This document shows, one piece after another, positions 18,013-27,036 of a stretch of DNA of 64,000 bases. How positions within the stretch are numbered: position 1 is the stretch's first letter; each line of letters starts with the position of its first letter. Origin of the DNA: Marinobacter salexigens (GTDB taxonomy: Bacteria; Pseudomonadota; Gammaproteobacteria; Pseudomonadales; Oleiphilaceae); NCBI RefSeq assembly GCF_018860765.1, contig NZ_JAHKPV010000017.1, positions 62,001-126,000 on the forward strand, written 5' to 3'. The position numbers were made by a program, and so were the translations under genes. Below the pieces are notes generated by a model that was not told the origin of the DNA, searched no databases, and saw only the letters and a list, made by a program, of their open reading frames with translations.

Positions 18013-19860
18013 ATGAAGCCTAACTCGCTTTTCGCTTCGCTAACCGTGCTGGGTACGCTGATGCTGGTTTCAGATCTGGCTGCCGCGCAGAACTGTGAAG
18101 AAAATGATGGTCGTCGCCGGCGGCCTGGTCAGGCTGCAATAGAATGCCTTCCTACAGTTGGTTCACCGAGTGTCGACTCTCAGCAGACCAAAACTGGCAA
18201 AGCCCCGACGTCCAATGGCCAACAAGACCCGATCATCCGCAGGCAAGCGCAGCAACGTCGCACCAATCCAGTTTCACCCATACCACGCCCTCAGTTGCGC
18301 GATTATCAAGCCTCGGTTCCCGTACCCGATCGTTGGCGTATCGTCGATTCCTTATATGAGGAGCGCTGGTGGGACCCCTACAACCGCAACCTGCTTAAGG
18401 GTGATAAGCCTCTACACGATGATTGGTTTTTCAGCTTCACAGGAATCTGGGATACGGTTTACGAAAGTCGCACTGTTCCAACCCCAGTAGGTAGCAGCAG
18501 TACCGGAAACGGCGGCAAACTGGATTTGATCGGCGACGGCGAGCAGCAGTTCTATAATCAGAACCTGCTGATGGAGTTTGTCTATTACAAAGGCAACACG
18601 ACGTTTAAGCCGCCCGATTTAGAATTTCGGTTCCTTCCTGTTGTTAATTACAACCGTCTAGAACTGCAAGAAGTGCAGGGGGTAAATGCCAATCCCAACG
18701 ATGGTAAAACACGCAGCGACAGCCATATTGGTATTCAGGGTGCTTTCGTGGATTACCACCTGCGGAATGTGTCGGCAAACTATGATTTTGACAGCGTGCG
18801 AGTGGGCATTCAGCCATTCACTAACGATTTCCGTGGCTTTCTGTTCAACGACAGCCCTGTGGGGGTTCGCCTCTTTGGAACGCGAAGTAATAACATATTC
18901 CAGTACAACTTAGGCTGGTTCCGGCGTCTGGAAAAAGACACCAACAGCGGCCTGAACGATGTTGACCAATCGCTACGGGATGACGACATCTTCGTCGCCA
19001 ATCTCTATTGGCAGGACTTGTTCAAGAAAGGTCTAATCTCTCAGTTCAGTGTGCTGCACAACCGCAACAATGAGGATGCCTTTTATTACGATAATAACGA
19101 CTTTGTAGCCCGCCCCGCGTCTATAGGTTTGGAAAAACCACGCAGTTATCAGGTGACTTATTTGGGCTACGCGGTTGATGGGCATATCGGCAGGCTTAAT
19201 TTGTCGGCCCAAGCCTATTATGCGTTTGGCGATGAATCTGTAGGCACCTTTCGCGATGCCAGCACAGATATTCAAGCTTTCTTTTTCGCAATGGAGCCTT
19301 CAATCGATTTCGACTGGTTTCGGCTGAGATCATCCTTTGTCTATGCCTCCGGCGACAACGATCCTTTTGATGACAAGTCAACGGGTTTTGATGCTGTATT
19401 TGAGAATCCGTTGATTGCCGGATCAGACAGCAGCTATTGGATTCGCCAAGCCGTCCCCTTGATTGGCGGTGGGCGTGTGGCTCTATCAGGGCGCAATGGT
19501 ATTTTACCCTCACTGCGCTCATCGAAAGAGCAGGGTCAGGCCAACTTTGCGAACCCGGGTTTGCGTATGGCAGGGCTGGGTTTTGATGCGGATGTTCTAC
19601 CGACGCTGCGCGTTAGCGGCAATTGGAATCTCTTGCAGTTTGACGATACCACCGTTTTGGAAACCGCCCGCAATCAGGGTGGGGTTGACCGGACATTGGG
19701 GCAGGACATATCACTGTCGGCAATTTACCGGCCACTCAATAGCCAGAACATTATCCTGCGGGGCTCATACTCCCGTTTGCTACCGGGTGATGGCTTCAAG
19801 TCTTTGTTTGAGGACGAAAGCCCTGACTACTTCCTTTTTAACCTGGTTTTAACCTATTGA
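18013..19860 (+). CDS. Putative outer-membrane beta-barrel protein
   Basis: About 615 residues with a signal peptide (LTVLGTLMLVSDLAAAQ), a basic and proline-rich N-terminal segment, then alternating beta-strand-like sequence with many aromatic residues, ending FNLVLTY (terminal Tyr), typical of outer-membrane barrels. The ATG at 18013 lies 9 bases after AAGG; an ATG at 18007 overlapping the previous stop is an alternative. No porin family is recognised with certainty. Flanked by multiheme cytochromes, it could play the role MtrB/PioB barrels play in porin-cytochrome conduits; this is inference from position and fold only. Confidence 0.65.
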   Translation: MKPNSLFASLTVLGTLMLVSDLAAAQNCEENDGRRRRPGQAAIECLPTVGSPSVDSQQTKTGKAPTSNGQQDPIIRRQAQQRRTNPVSPIPRPQLRDYQASVPVPDRWRIVDSLYEERWWDPYNRNLLKGDKPLHDDWFFSFTGIWDTVYESRTVPTPVGSSSTGNGGKLDLIGDGEQQFYNQNLLMEFVYYKGNTTFKPPDLEFRFLPVVNYNRLELQEVQGVNANPNDGKTRSDSHIGIQGAFVDYHLRNVSANYDFDSVRVGIQPFTNDFRGFLFNDSPVGVRLFGTRSNNIFQYNLGWFRRLEKDTNSGLNDVDQSLRDDDIFVANLYWQDLFKKGLISQFSVLHNRNNEDAFYYDNNDFVARPASIGLEKPRSYQVTYLGYAVDGHIGRLNLSAQAYYAFGDESVGTFRDASTDIQAFFFAMEPSIDFDWFRLRSSFVYASGDNDPFDDKSTGFDAVFENPLIAGSDSSYWIRQAVPLIGGGRVALSGRNGILPSLRSSKEQGQANFANPGLRMAGLGFDADVLPTLRVSGNWNLLQFDDTTVLETARNQGGVDRTLGQDISLSAIYRPLNSQNIILRGSYSRLLPGDGFKSLFEDESPDYFLFNLVLTY

Positions 19861-22800
19861 ATCAAATAACTAAAATAATGGCGGCTCTTATGCAAAATGG
19901 ATTCTGGCGATTAGATGCTGTTCGCAACATGCTCGTGATGGGGGCAGTTCTGCTCGGGCTGGGGGCTGCGAGTACTCTGGTTTATGGTTCAAGCCAGTAT
20001 GAGAAAGTTGATCGACAGTACGTAACTGCGGCCCATGCACCAGCTACCCAAAGTGATAATGATGTGGAGCTTAAAAGCGCGGGATGCGTAAGTTGCCATA
20101 CAGACTCCGATGCCAAGAACATGCATGTTAGCGAGTCGGTGAAGCTGGGCTGCGTTGATTGCCACGGAGGCAATCCAGAGGTCACATTCTCTGGAGTTCA
20201 GGGTGCCAACCTGAGCAACCTGACCTACAAATCCACGATGCAAAAAGCTCACGTTTTACCTCGCTATCCGGATGCTTGGCCCACCAGTCGAAATCCCGAG
20301 CGTACTTACACGCTATTAAATAAAGAAAGCCCGGAATTTGTGCGCTTTATTAACCCTTCGGATTTACGTGTTGCTAATGAATCCTGTGGAGCTTGCCATC
20401 AGGAGATTGTTGAAGCGTCAACCCGCAGTTTGCACAGCACCACAGCAATGTTTTGGTCGGCGGCTTCCTACAATAACGGTATTCTGCCCTACAAAGATCC
20501 CATTATGGGCGAGTCCTATAACCGTGACGGTGTAGGAACGGTTCTGAAAGGTCCAAAGATACCCGAAGACCTGAAAGATGAAGCGGCAGCGATGGGAATA
20601 GTGCCGCAATTACTGCCACTGGCTGCTTGGGAAACGGTTAAACCGGGCGATATATTCAGGGTGTTCGAGGATGGCGGTCGTAATATCGGAACCCTGTTTC
20701 CCGAAACAGGGTTACCCAATGCGGCTGGATTGATTCAACGTTTGGAAGAGCCGGGTCGTCCAGATTTCAAACAGTCTAACCGCGGGCCGGGAACAGGGCA
20801 GAGGATTGCGGTGCCTTTGCTGAACATCACCAAGACCCGCCTGAATGACCCACTTACCTGGTTCATTGGTACGAATGACCAGCCCGGTGACTACCGTCAC
20901 TCCGGGTGCGCATCCTGCCATGTGGTATACGCCAACGATCGTGAAGTTGCTCACTCGGGGCCGTACGCGCAGTTCGGGCACGATGGCAAAACTGCCACTA
21001 AAGACCCCACCATCAACAAAGCCGAGTCTGGCCATCCTTTGGAACACAAATTTACCCGGGCCGTACCCAGCAGCCAGTGTATGAGTTGCCACATGCATCA
21101 GCCCAATATGTTTATGAACACCTTTTTGGGCTACACCATGTGGGACTACGAGTCTGACGCACCTTTTATGTGGCCGGAAAAACAGCAATATCCAACGGCT
21201 GAAGAACGCAGAAAAGTTCTGGAGCGCAACCCCGAAGGTGCAGCGCCAAGAGGGAAGTGGGCGGATCTGGATTTCCTAAAGAAGGTTTGGGAAAACAATG
21301 ACCAATATCAGGATACCCAGTTTGCCGATTACCACGGCCATGGCTGGAACTTCCGAGCTGTATTCAAACGTGATCGAAAAGGGCATTTACTGGATGAAAA
21401 CGGTGAGATCGTTACCAATGACGACCCGGAAAAATTCAAAAAGGCGGTTCATCTTACGTCTACGCACCTAGACGCGGGTATGCATTGCGCGGACTGCCAC
21501 TTCTCACAGGACAACCATGGAAACGGATACCTATATGGTGAAGTGGCTATGGCTGTAGAAGTCGGGTGCAAAGACTGTCACGGCACTGCACAGGAACTCC
21601 CCAATCTGTTTACCTCGGGGCCAGCCGCGCTCGAAGGTGGCACCGATATGTCGTTGATGCGAACACCTGATGGTCGGCGACGGTTTGAGTGGATCAATAA
21701 CGACCTGTACCAACGCTCAATAATGTACCCAGACAAGGAATGGAAAGTTAGTCTGGTGAAAAAGAGCGTTAGCAAAAGCAGCGCCGACTACAACGAGAAG
21801 GCTGCTCGGGCCAAACTCATGAGTAACGACGTAACCGTGCAGCACTTCGGCGTTGACGTACCCATGGAAGATCTGGCCCATTCCAACGACAAGATGGAAT
21901 GTTTTGCGTGCCATACCTCGTGGACCAACACCTGCGGCGGTTGCCACCTACCCATAAAAGCCAACGAAAAGACCGAGCGGCATCATTATGAGGGCGGTGA
22001 AACACGCAACTTTGCCAGCTATAACCCGCAAGTCGCTGGCGACCAGATGTTTTTGTTGGGCAAGCACTCTCCGGGCAAAGGCGGAAAATACGCACCCGTG
22101 CGCTCATCTTCTGCCCTTGTGCTTTCATCCGAAAACGCCAACCGTGAAAAAATTTATATACAGCAGCCACCTATTGCGGCAAGTGGTTTCAGCTCACAGG
22201 CATTTAACCCTCATTTCCCCCACACCACGCGCAAAACGGAAACCAAAACCTGTTCGAATTGCCATTTGGCTGAGGCCAACGACAACAATGCCATCATGTC
22301 GCAACTGCTGGTGATGGGTACTAACTCCATTAACTTCATTGGCTATTACGCTTGGCTTGGCACCGAATCCAATGTTACCGGTGTAGAAGTCACTGAGTGG
22401 GATGAGCCGCAAGCGGTGATTGGCAGCTATCTGCACCGCTATGCCTACCCGGACTGGTTTAAAGATCACCAAGACAATAATGAGCGCCTGAAAACAGCCT
22501 ATACGCGCAGCTCGGGCAAGGCTCAGTGTGTGCAAATGCGAGGCGAGTATCTCTATGTTGCCGAAGGCAAGAGCGGCTTCCGTGTTTACGATATTGCCTC
22601 TATTGCCAACAAAGGTGTCTCCCAGCGCATTATTACCGCACCAGCTAGCCCTCTCGGTCACGACACCCAAATCTCTAGTGCAAACGCGAGCTGCGTGGCT
22701 CTGCCTAGTAATCAACCCATTCGTCCGTCATTAAACACTGGCGAGCTAATGCGAAAGACCAATCAGGAGCAGCCTTTCGCTCCTATTTATAATTACGCGC

Positions 22801-23639
22801 TGATCACCGATACAGAAGAAGGTCTGATTCTGGTGGATATTGACACGCTCATGGATGGAGAGCCCACCAATAATCAGCTAAAGCGCGCACTTACGTGGAA
22901 TGAAAACGATGTGCTCAAGGGCGCAAAACATCTCACCATTGGCGGAAACTATGTTTATGTGGCCGCTGATGTAGGCATGGTTATATTGGATCTAAACGAC
23001 CCGCTCAAACCCACAGTTGCCGCCGTGGTGCCCATGCAGGATGTGCGTGCCAGTGCCTTGCAGTTCCGCTACCTGTTTGTCACCAATGCGGAGGGCTTGC
23101 AGGTAATTGATGTAACTCATCCAGACAAGCCAAAACTTGTTTCTGAAGCAAGGCTTGCGATCAAAGATGCTCAAAAGCTCTACCTGTCTCGCACCTACGC
23201 TTACATTGCCGCTGGTAAAGAAGGTTTGCTGATTGTGGATATTGAATCCCCTGAGGAGCCCAAGTTGCACGTGCAGTATGATGCAGACGGGCGTTTGGGC
23301 GACAGCCGGGATGTGGTTGTTGGCGCTACTAATGCTTCACTGTTTGCCTATGTTGCCGATGGCAAAAACGGCTTACAGATTGTTCAGCTCACTTCGCCCG
23401 AGCTGCAGCCGAACTTCTATGGCTTCAGCCCGGAACCAGTGCCGAAATTTATCGCCAGCTACCCCACAGCGTCGCCAGCCCTGAGTTTGTCGCGAGGTCT
23501 TGATCGGGATAGGGGAGTGGATGAAACCGGCGGCCAGATTGCGGTGTTTGGCCGTAAAGGCTCAAGGCCCTTGAATAAGGAAGAGATGGAAAAGCTTTAT
23601 CTCGATGAAAATGGAGAGCCGTGGTTCGTAAAGGATTAG
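19857..23639 (+). CDS. Decaheme cytochrome c with C-terminal LVIVD repeats
   Basis: Up to 1260 residues. An N-terminal hydrophobic segment (MLVMGAVLLGLGAASTLVYG) serves as signal or anchor. Ten CXXCH motifs lie between about residues 77 and 800: CVSCH, CVDCH, CGACH, CASCH, CMSCH, CADCH, CKDCH, CFACH, CGGCH, CSNCH. From about 885 on, at least five LVIVD-type repeats occur (e.g. VYVAADVGMVILDLNDP, LFVTNAEGLQVIDVTHPDKP), predicting a beta-propeller-like domain often seen on surface proteins. The start is uncertain: a TTG at 19857 overlaps the previous stop, with ATGs at 19878 and 19890. No CXXCK motif, so not a canonical NrfA. Confidence 0.88.
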   Translation: MNQITKIMAALMQNGFWRLDAVRNMLVMGAVLLGLGAASTLVYGSSQYEKVDRQYVTAAHAPATQSDNDVELKSAGCVSCHTDSDAKNMHVSESVKLGCVDCHGGNPEVTFSGVQGANLSNLTYKSTMQKAHVLPRYPDAWPTSRNPERTYTLLNKESPEFVRFINPSDLRVANESCGACHQEIVEASTRSLHSTTAMFWSAASYNNGILPYKDPIMGESYNRDGVGTVLKGPKIPEDLKDEAAAMGIVPQLLPLAAWETVKPGDIFRVFEDGGRNIGTLFPETGLPNAAGLIQRLEEPGRPDFKQSNRGPGTGQRIAVPLLNITKTRLNDPLTWFIGTNDQPGDYRHSGCASCHVVYANDREVAHSGPYAQFGHDGKTATKDPTINKAESGHPLEHKFTRAVPSSQCMSCHMHQPNMFMNTFLGYTMWDYESDAPFMWPEKQQYPTAEERRKVLERNPEGAAPRGKWADLDFLKKVWENNDQYQDTQFADYHGHGWNFRAVFKRDRKGHLLDENGEIVTNDDPEKFKKAVHLTSTHLDAGMHCADCHFSQDNHGNGYLYGEVAMAVEVGCKDCHGTAQELPNLFTSGPAALEGGTDMSLMRTPDGRRRFEWINNDLYQRSIMYPDKEWKVSLVKKSVSKSSADYNEKAARAKLMSNDVTVQHFGVDVPMEDLAHSNDKMECFACHTSWTNTCGGCHLPIKANEKTERHHYEGGETRNFASYNPQVAGDQMFLLGKHSPGKGGKYAPVRSSSALVLSSENANREKIYIQQPPIAASGFSSQAFNPHFPHTTRKTETKTCSNCHLAEANDNNAIMSQLLVMGTNSINFIGYYAWLGTESNVTGVEVTEWDEPQAVIGSYLHRYAYPDWFKDHQDNNERLKTAYTRSSGKAQCVQMRGEYLYVAEGKSGFRVYDIASIANKGVSQRIITAPASPLGHDTQISSANASCVALPSNQPIRPSLNTGELMRKTNQEQPFAPIYNYALITDTEEGLILVDIDTLMDGEPTNNQLKRALTWNENDVLKGAKHLTIGGNYVYVAADVGMVILDLNDPLKPTVAAVVPMQDVRASALQFRYLFVTNAEGLQVIDVTHPDKPKLVSEARLAIKDAQKLYLSRTYAYIAAGKEGLLIVDIESPEEPKLHVQYDADGRLGDSRDVVVGATNASLFAYVADGKNGLQIVQLTSPELQPNFYGFSPEPVPKFIASYPTASPALSLSRGLDRDRGVDETGGQIAVFGRKGSRPLNKEEMEKLYLDENGEPWFVKD

Positions 23640-23691
23640 GGCAGGGCTCCTTACTTTGCGTTCGCAGTTTTATCGCCACTGAGAGCAAACA

Positions 23692-25008
23692 ATGGCCGGG
23701 TTTATTCGAATAACAAGAATATTGATGTTGTTGATCATGAGCGCGATGCTCAGTGCGGCGCCGGCAACCGCCGCACCATTGCCTCAGAACGACGACTACA
23801 AGCATATGGGTGTCGCAACCTGTGCATCCTCTATTTGCCACGGTAAAACGTCCGCGCAGGCAAACAGTAATGTGCAACTTAATGAGTACCGACTCTGGTC
23901 TACCACGGATTTTCACTCACGAGCCTACCGTGTACTGAGTAATCCCGAATCCAAAGCAATGGCGAAAGCACTGGGGTTAGCCAACGCCCAGAATGCGACT
24001 ATCTGCCTCGATTGCCACACAGACCACGTACCTAGCGGTAGGCGTGGCCCTAAATTCCAGCTGACCGATGGGGTTGGCTGCGAAGGCTGCCACGGAGGTG
24101 CGGAAAATTGGCTAAGGAGCCACACCGAACCGAATGTTACGCATCAAGATAATCTTGATAATGGGCTTTACCCTTTGTCCGACCCGATAGCCCGCGCGGA
24201 CTTGTGCCTATCTTGTCATATGGGCACCAAAGACAAGTTCGCCACCCACGCCATTATGGCAGCTGGTCATCCGCGTCTAAGCTTCGAGCTGGATACATTT
24301 ACAGCTAATCAGCCCGCACATTATCAAGTAGACGAAGACTATATTGCCCGCAAAGGCGATCACCCGGTGGGCTATTTATGGGCTGTAGGGCAAGTGGAAA
24401 TGGCCACACGGCAACTCGCTCTGATCGACACCCATAACCTTGGCAAAAGCTTGGGTAGAGGCATGATAGAGCTGTCTATATACGACTGCCATAGTTGCCA
24501 TCAAGGTATGAGCCCCCGCCGTGGCAGGCCTGATGATTTCAGTTCCCAACTGCCTACGGGTAGCCTAAGGTTGATGGATCACAGCTTTGATATGGTGGCC
24601 GCAATTATTAAAGCTACAGCACCGGCTGGCTACGAAAAATATGCCAGTGCAATGCGGGATCTACACAGAGCGCACAACCAACCCAAAGCGGTAGGTACCG
24701 CAACAGAAACCTTGCGATTACAGCTTGTTGAGTTGGCCGCTAACCTTAAACGTAAGCCACCAAGCCCCAAGACCATAAAGGCGCTGCGCCAGAGCATTGC
24801 CGATAACGGCGCACGGGACCGTTACGCCGATTACAGTAGCGCGGAGCAAGCATTTCTCGCTTTGGAATCTTTGTCCTACTCCTTAGGAGATCGGAAAAAG
24901 ATAACAACTCAATTAGATAAAGTGTTTGCCAGCTTGGGTGACGAAACCGAGTTTAAGCCGAAGAGTTTTGCCACGGCCTGTGCTGCATTAGCGAGAGTTT
25001 TGCCTTAG
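23692..25008 (+). CDS. Periplasmic pentaheme cytochrome c (c554-like)
   Basis: 438 residues with a cleavable signal peptide ending near PATAAP. Five heme-attachment motifs are visible: one CX4CH (CASSICH) followed by CLDCH, CEGCH, CLSCH and CHSCH. FHSRAY and GVGCEGCHGG resemble multiheme proteins of the cytochrome c554 type. The C-terminal half is helical and heme-free. It lies 52 bases after the decaheme/LVIVD gene, and 43 bases separate it from the phosphatase gene. It probably shuttles electrons in the periplasm or is the terminal enzyme of the cluster; no substrate can be inferred. Confidence 0.85.
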   Translation: MAGFIRITRILMLLIMSAMLSAAPATAAPLPQNDDYKHMGVATCASSICHGKTSAQANSNVQLNEYRLWSTTDFHSRAYRVLSNPESKAMAKALGLANAQNATICLDCHTDHVPSGRRGPKFQLTDGVGCEGCHGGAENWLRSHTEPNVTHQDNLDNGLYPLSDPIARADLCLSCHMGTKDKFATHAIMAAGHPRLSFELDTFTANQPAHYQVDEDYIARKGDHPVGYLWAVGQVEMATRQLALIDTHNLGKSLGRGMIELSIYDCHSCHQGMSPRRGRPDDFSSQLPTGSLRLMDHSFDMVAAIIKATAPAGYEKYASAMRDLHRAHNQPKAVGTATETLRLQLVELAANLKRKPPSPKTIKALRQSIADNGARDRYADYSSAEQAFLALESLSYSLGDRKKITTQLDKVFASLGDETEFKPKSFATACAALARVLP

Positions 25009-25051
25009 CTGCCTGCTTGAACACCATAAAAGACCACAAGAGACCACAGCC

Positions 25052-25900
25052 ATGTTTCGATTATTGGGCAAAACACATCCGGGGGCTGTGCGTGAACAGA
25101 ACGAAGATGCATTTTACCGCAATGACTCAACTGGGTTGGCAGCTGTGGTTGATGGTATGGGGGGGTACGCCGCGGGCGAAGTGGCCAGCGCTATTATTGT
25201 AAAATCTCTCGGTGAGCTGAACCCCGCGTCTGGAGGACTTGTGGCCGCCTTAATGGAGTGCCATACACGCATTCTTCAGCACTCCAAAGCTCACCCGGAG
25301 AGCAAGGGCATGGGTGCAGCGGTTGTTGTGGCCAAATTGGAGCCCAAACAGCTGAGCGTTTGCTGGGCTGGCGATTCAAGAGCCTATTTGTTCAACCGAG
25401 AAACTGGCCTGAGGCAGGTTTCCAGAGATCATTCCTATGTACATTGGCTGTTTTCTCAAGGCAAGATTACTGAGGATGAAGCTCGCAACCATCCCAAACG
25501 CAACTTGGTTACCCAGTGTTTGGGGCTCAGTGCCCCGCAGCCAGAACTGACCACTGTGGCATGGAAACGGGGGGATAGTTTGCTGCTCTGTTCAGACGGT
25601 TTGACAGATGAGCTGGATGACCGCGCTATTGAAAACACGCTGAATGAAGCTCTTAGCGCTGACGATTTCAGCGCGGTGGCAGTGGATGAATTGATTGCAG
25701 CGGCGCTTGCGGCGGGCGGCAAGGATAACATTACAGTATTGATAGCAGAGAATCGGCATGTGGCCGATGATATGCTTGATAAGCCAAAGATTGAGACACC
25801 AGCTGCGACACAACGGCATTCCTTAGTACCCATTCTATTGGGGGCAGGCGCTGCTGTTTTGGTGCTAACGATTGGCTTACTCTGGCACTTTAGCGGGTAG
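25052..25900 (+). CDS. PP2C-family Ser/Thr phosphatase with C-terminal membrane anchor
   Basis: 282 residues. PP2C/Stp1 metal-binding and catalytic motifs are intact: REQNEDAFY, VVDGMGGYAAGE, CWAGDSRAYL, LLCSDGLTDEL and GGKDNITVLI. A single transmembrane helix (about 257-279, PILLGAGAAVLVLTIGLLW) places the catalytic domain in the cytoplasm. It should reverse phosphorylation by the kinase encoded at 9302, acting on FHA-binding Thr sites in the cluster. Soluble Stp enzymes usually lack such an anchor, so membrane attachment fits a membrane-based target. Confidence 0.92.
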   Translation: MFRLLGKTHPGAVREQNEDAFYRNDSTGLAAVVDGMGGYAAGEVASAIIVKSLGELNPASGGLVAALMECHTRILQHSKAHPESKGMGAAVVVAKLEPKQLSVCWAGDSRAYLFNRETGLRQVSRDHSYVHWLFSQGKITEDEARNHPKRNLVTQCLGLSAPQPELTTVAWKRGDSLLLCSDGLTDELDDRAIENTLNEALSADDFSAVAVDELIAAALAAGGKDNITVLIAENRHVADDMLDKPKIETPAATQRHSLVPILLGAGAAVLVLTIGLLWHFSG

Positions 25901-25945
25901 AGTAGCCAGCAACCTCTTTTTCATAGTCAGTGAGTTAGGCGAGCC

Positions 25946-26989
25946 ATGACAACACAACAAAATAGCCTGATATTTCTTCTCCGGTCTGTGAACGGTGAGC
26001 AACAGCTGCCGGTTGCGAAGGAGCTGAAAATGGGGCGCAGCGCTGAGTGCGATATCGTGTTGGACCAAGGAGGTGCATCCCGCCAGCATGCCGTTTTAAC
26101 TCCAGACCCAGAAGGGGTTTGGGTCGAGGATAGCGGGTCCACCAACGGTACATTTGTGAACGGTGAACGCATTGAGCAAGCATGCTTGCTCAAAGAAGGT
26201 GACCAACTGCAGGTTGGCCAATCGATATTCACGCTCTTAATCAAAGCCCCTGTGGTGGAACAAGATCCAGATGCGACCTTGCTGTACGGTGCCAGCGCCG
26301 ATCCCGATGCTACTTTGCTGCATGGTGACTTGGATGAGGAAGAAGCTCAGGCACCCGAGGAGGCGCCTCCTGCAGAAGAAGTGGCCGCTGATGACTCTAA
26401 GCCAGAAGCAGGTGATTCCAAAGCGCCGCCCTCTTGGGTTCTTAATAACCAGCAAAGCGTTGATGGCACTGCTTTTTTTTCCAAGGATTCGTTGCCGGGG
26501 TTACAGCCTAATAGCGATGACAAAAAGATCCCTCAACAAGCAGTGGAAGAGCCCACACTGATTGGCACCAGCGATCCGGTGGTGGGATTGCGCTTTCAGC
26601 TCATTGGGGAGGGTAGAAACCAATGGGAAATCGGTCGGTCACCGAATTCAGATGTGATGCTGAACCATGAGAGCGTGTCTGGCGCCCATGCACAGATCAT
26701 CAACGACGCAGGTCGCTGGAAAGTCGTGGACCTCATGTCGGCTAATGGCACATATGCCAACGGTAAAAAGTGCCTAACAGGCTATCTGTCCAGTGGTGAT
26801 CTTGTTTGCTTCGGCAGCGTGGAGTGTGCCTTTATGCTGCCGGAAGGTGAACAACTGCCCGAACCTATGGCCGAGTATCGCAGCCCGACGAAAGTGTCTG
26901 GCACCGACATTAAAACCGCCGCTATTGCATTTATAGCGACTGCTGCCGTGGCCGGCATTGTCTTACTCATTGTGACGAACTTTTTTTAA
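25946..26989 (+). CDS. Double-FHA membrane protein
   Basis: 347 residues: an FHA domain at about 10-95 (KMGRSAECDIVL, SRQHA, DSGSTNGTFVNG), an acidic linker, a second FHA at about 210-295 (EIGRSPNSDVML, SGAHAQI, SANGTYANG) and a C-terminal helix (TAAIAFIATAAVAGIVLLIV). The linker holds two DPDATLL copies (Thr 111 and 123) and EEPTLIG (Thr 204), plausible phospho-Thr docking sites resembling EETLLV in the cluster kinase. It is the last gene of the cluster and probably an adaptor that assembles phosphorylated partners at the membrane. Confidence 0.9.
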   Translation: MTTQQNSLIFLLRSVNGEQQLPVAKELKMGRSAECDIVLDQGGASRQHAVLTPDPEGVWVEDSGSTNGTFVNGERIEQACLLKEGDQLQVGQSIFTLLIKAPVVEQDPDATLLYGASADPDATLLHGDLDEEEAQAPEEAPPAEEVAADDSKPEAGDSKAPPSWVLNNQQSVDGTAFFSKDSLPGLQPNSDDKKIPQQAVEEPTLIGTSDPVVGLRFQLIGEGRNQWEIGRSPNSDVMLNHESVSGAHAQIINDAGRWKVVDLMSANGTYANGKKCLTGYLSSGDLVCFGSVECAFMLPEGEQLPEPMAEYRSPTKVSGTDIKTAAIAFIATAAVAGIVLLIVTNFF

Positions 26990-26991
26990 TC

Positions 26992-27018
26992 GATCGCTCA
27001 CAATAAAAGTGAGCGATC
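26992..27018. terminator. Inverted repeat terminating the cytochrome/kinase cluster
   Basis: A perfect 10-base inverted repeat (GATCGCTCAC / GTGAGCGATC, 7-base loop AATAAAA) begins 2 bases after the stop of the double-FHA gene and ends 18 bases before the 3' end of the convergent autotransporter gene. The T-tract is weak on the plus strand, so termination efficiency is uncertain, but the location between convergent genes fits a terminator. Confidence 0.6.
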
Positions 27019-27036
27019 TTCCCTTAGTTTTGGCCG

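Noticed and set aside
19857..25008. Nitrite reductase NrfA or hydroxylamine oxidoreductase identity for the multiheme proteins
   Set aside because: No CXXCK motif and no recognisable catalytic signature; heme counts and added domains do not match.
7281..26989. Type VI secretion association, because kinase, PP2C phosphatase and FHA proteins often accompany T6SS
   Set aside because: No Tss/Hcp/VgrG/ClpV genes are present; the partners are cytochromes.
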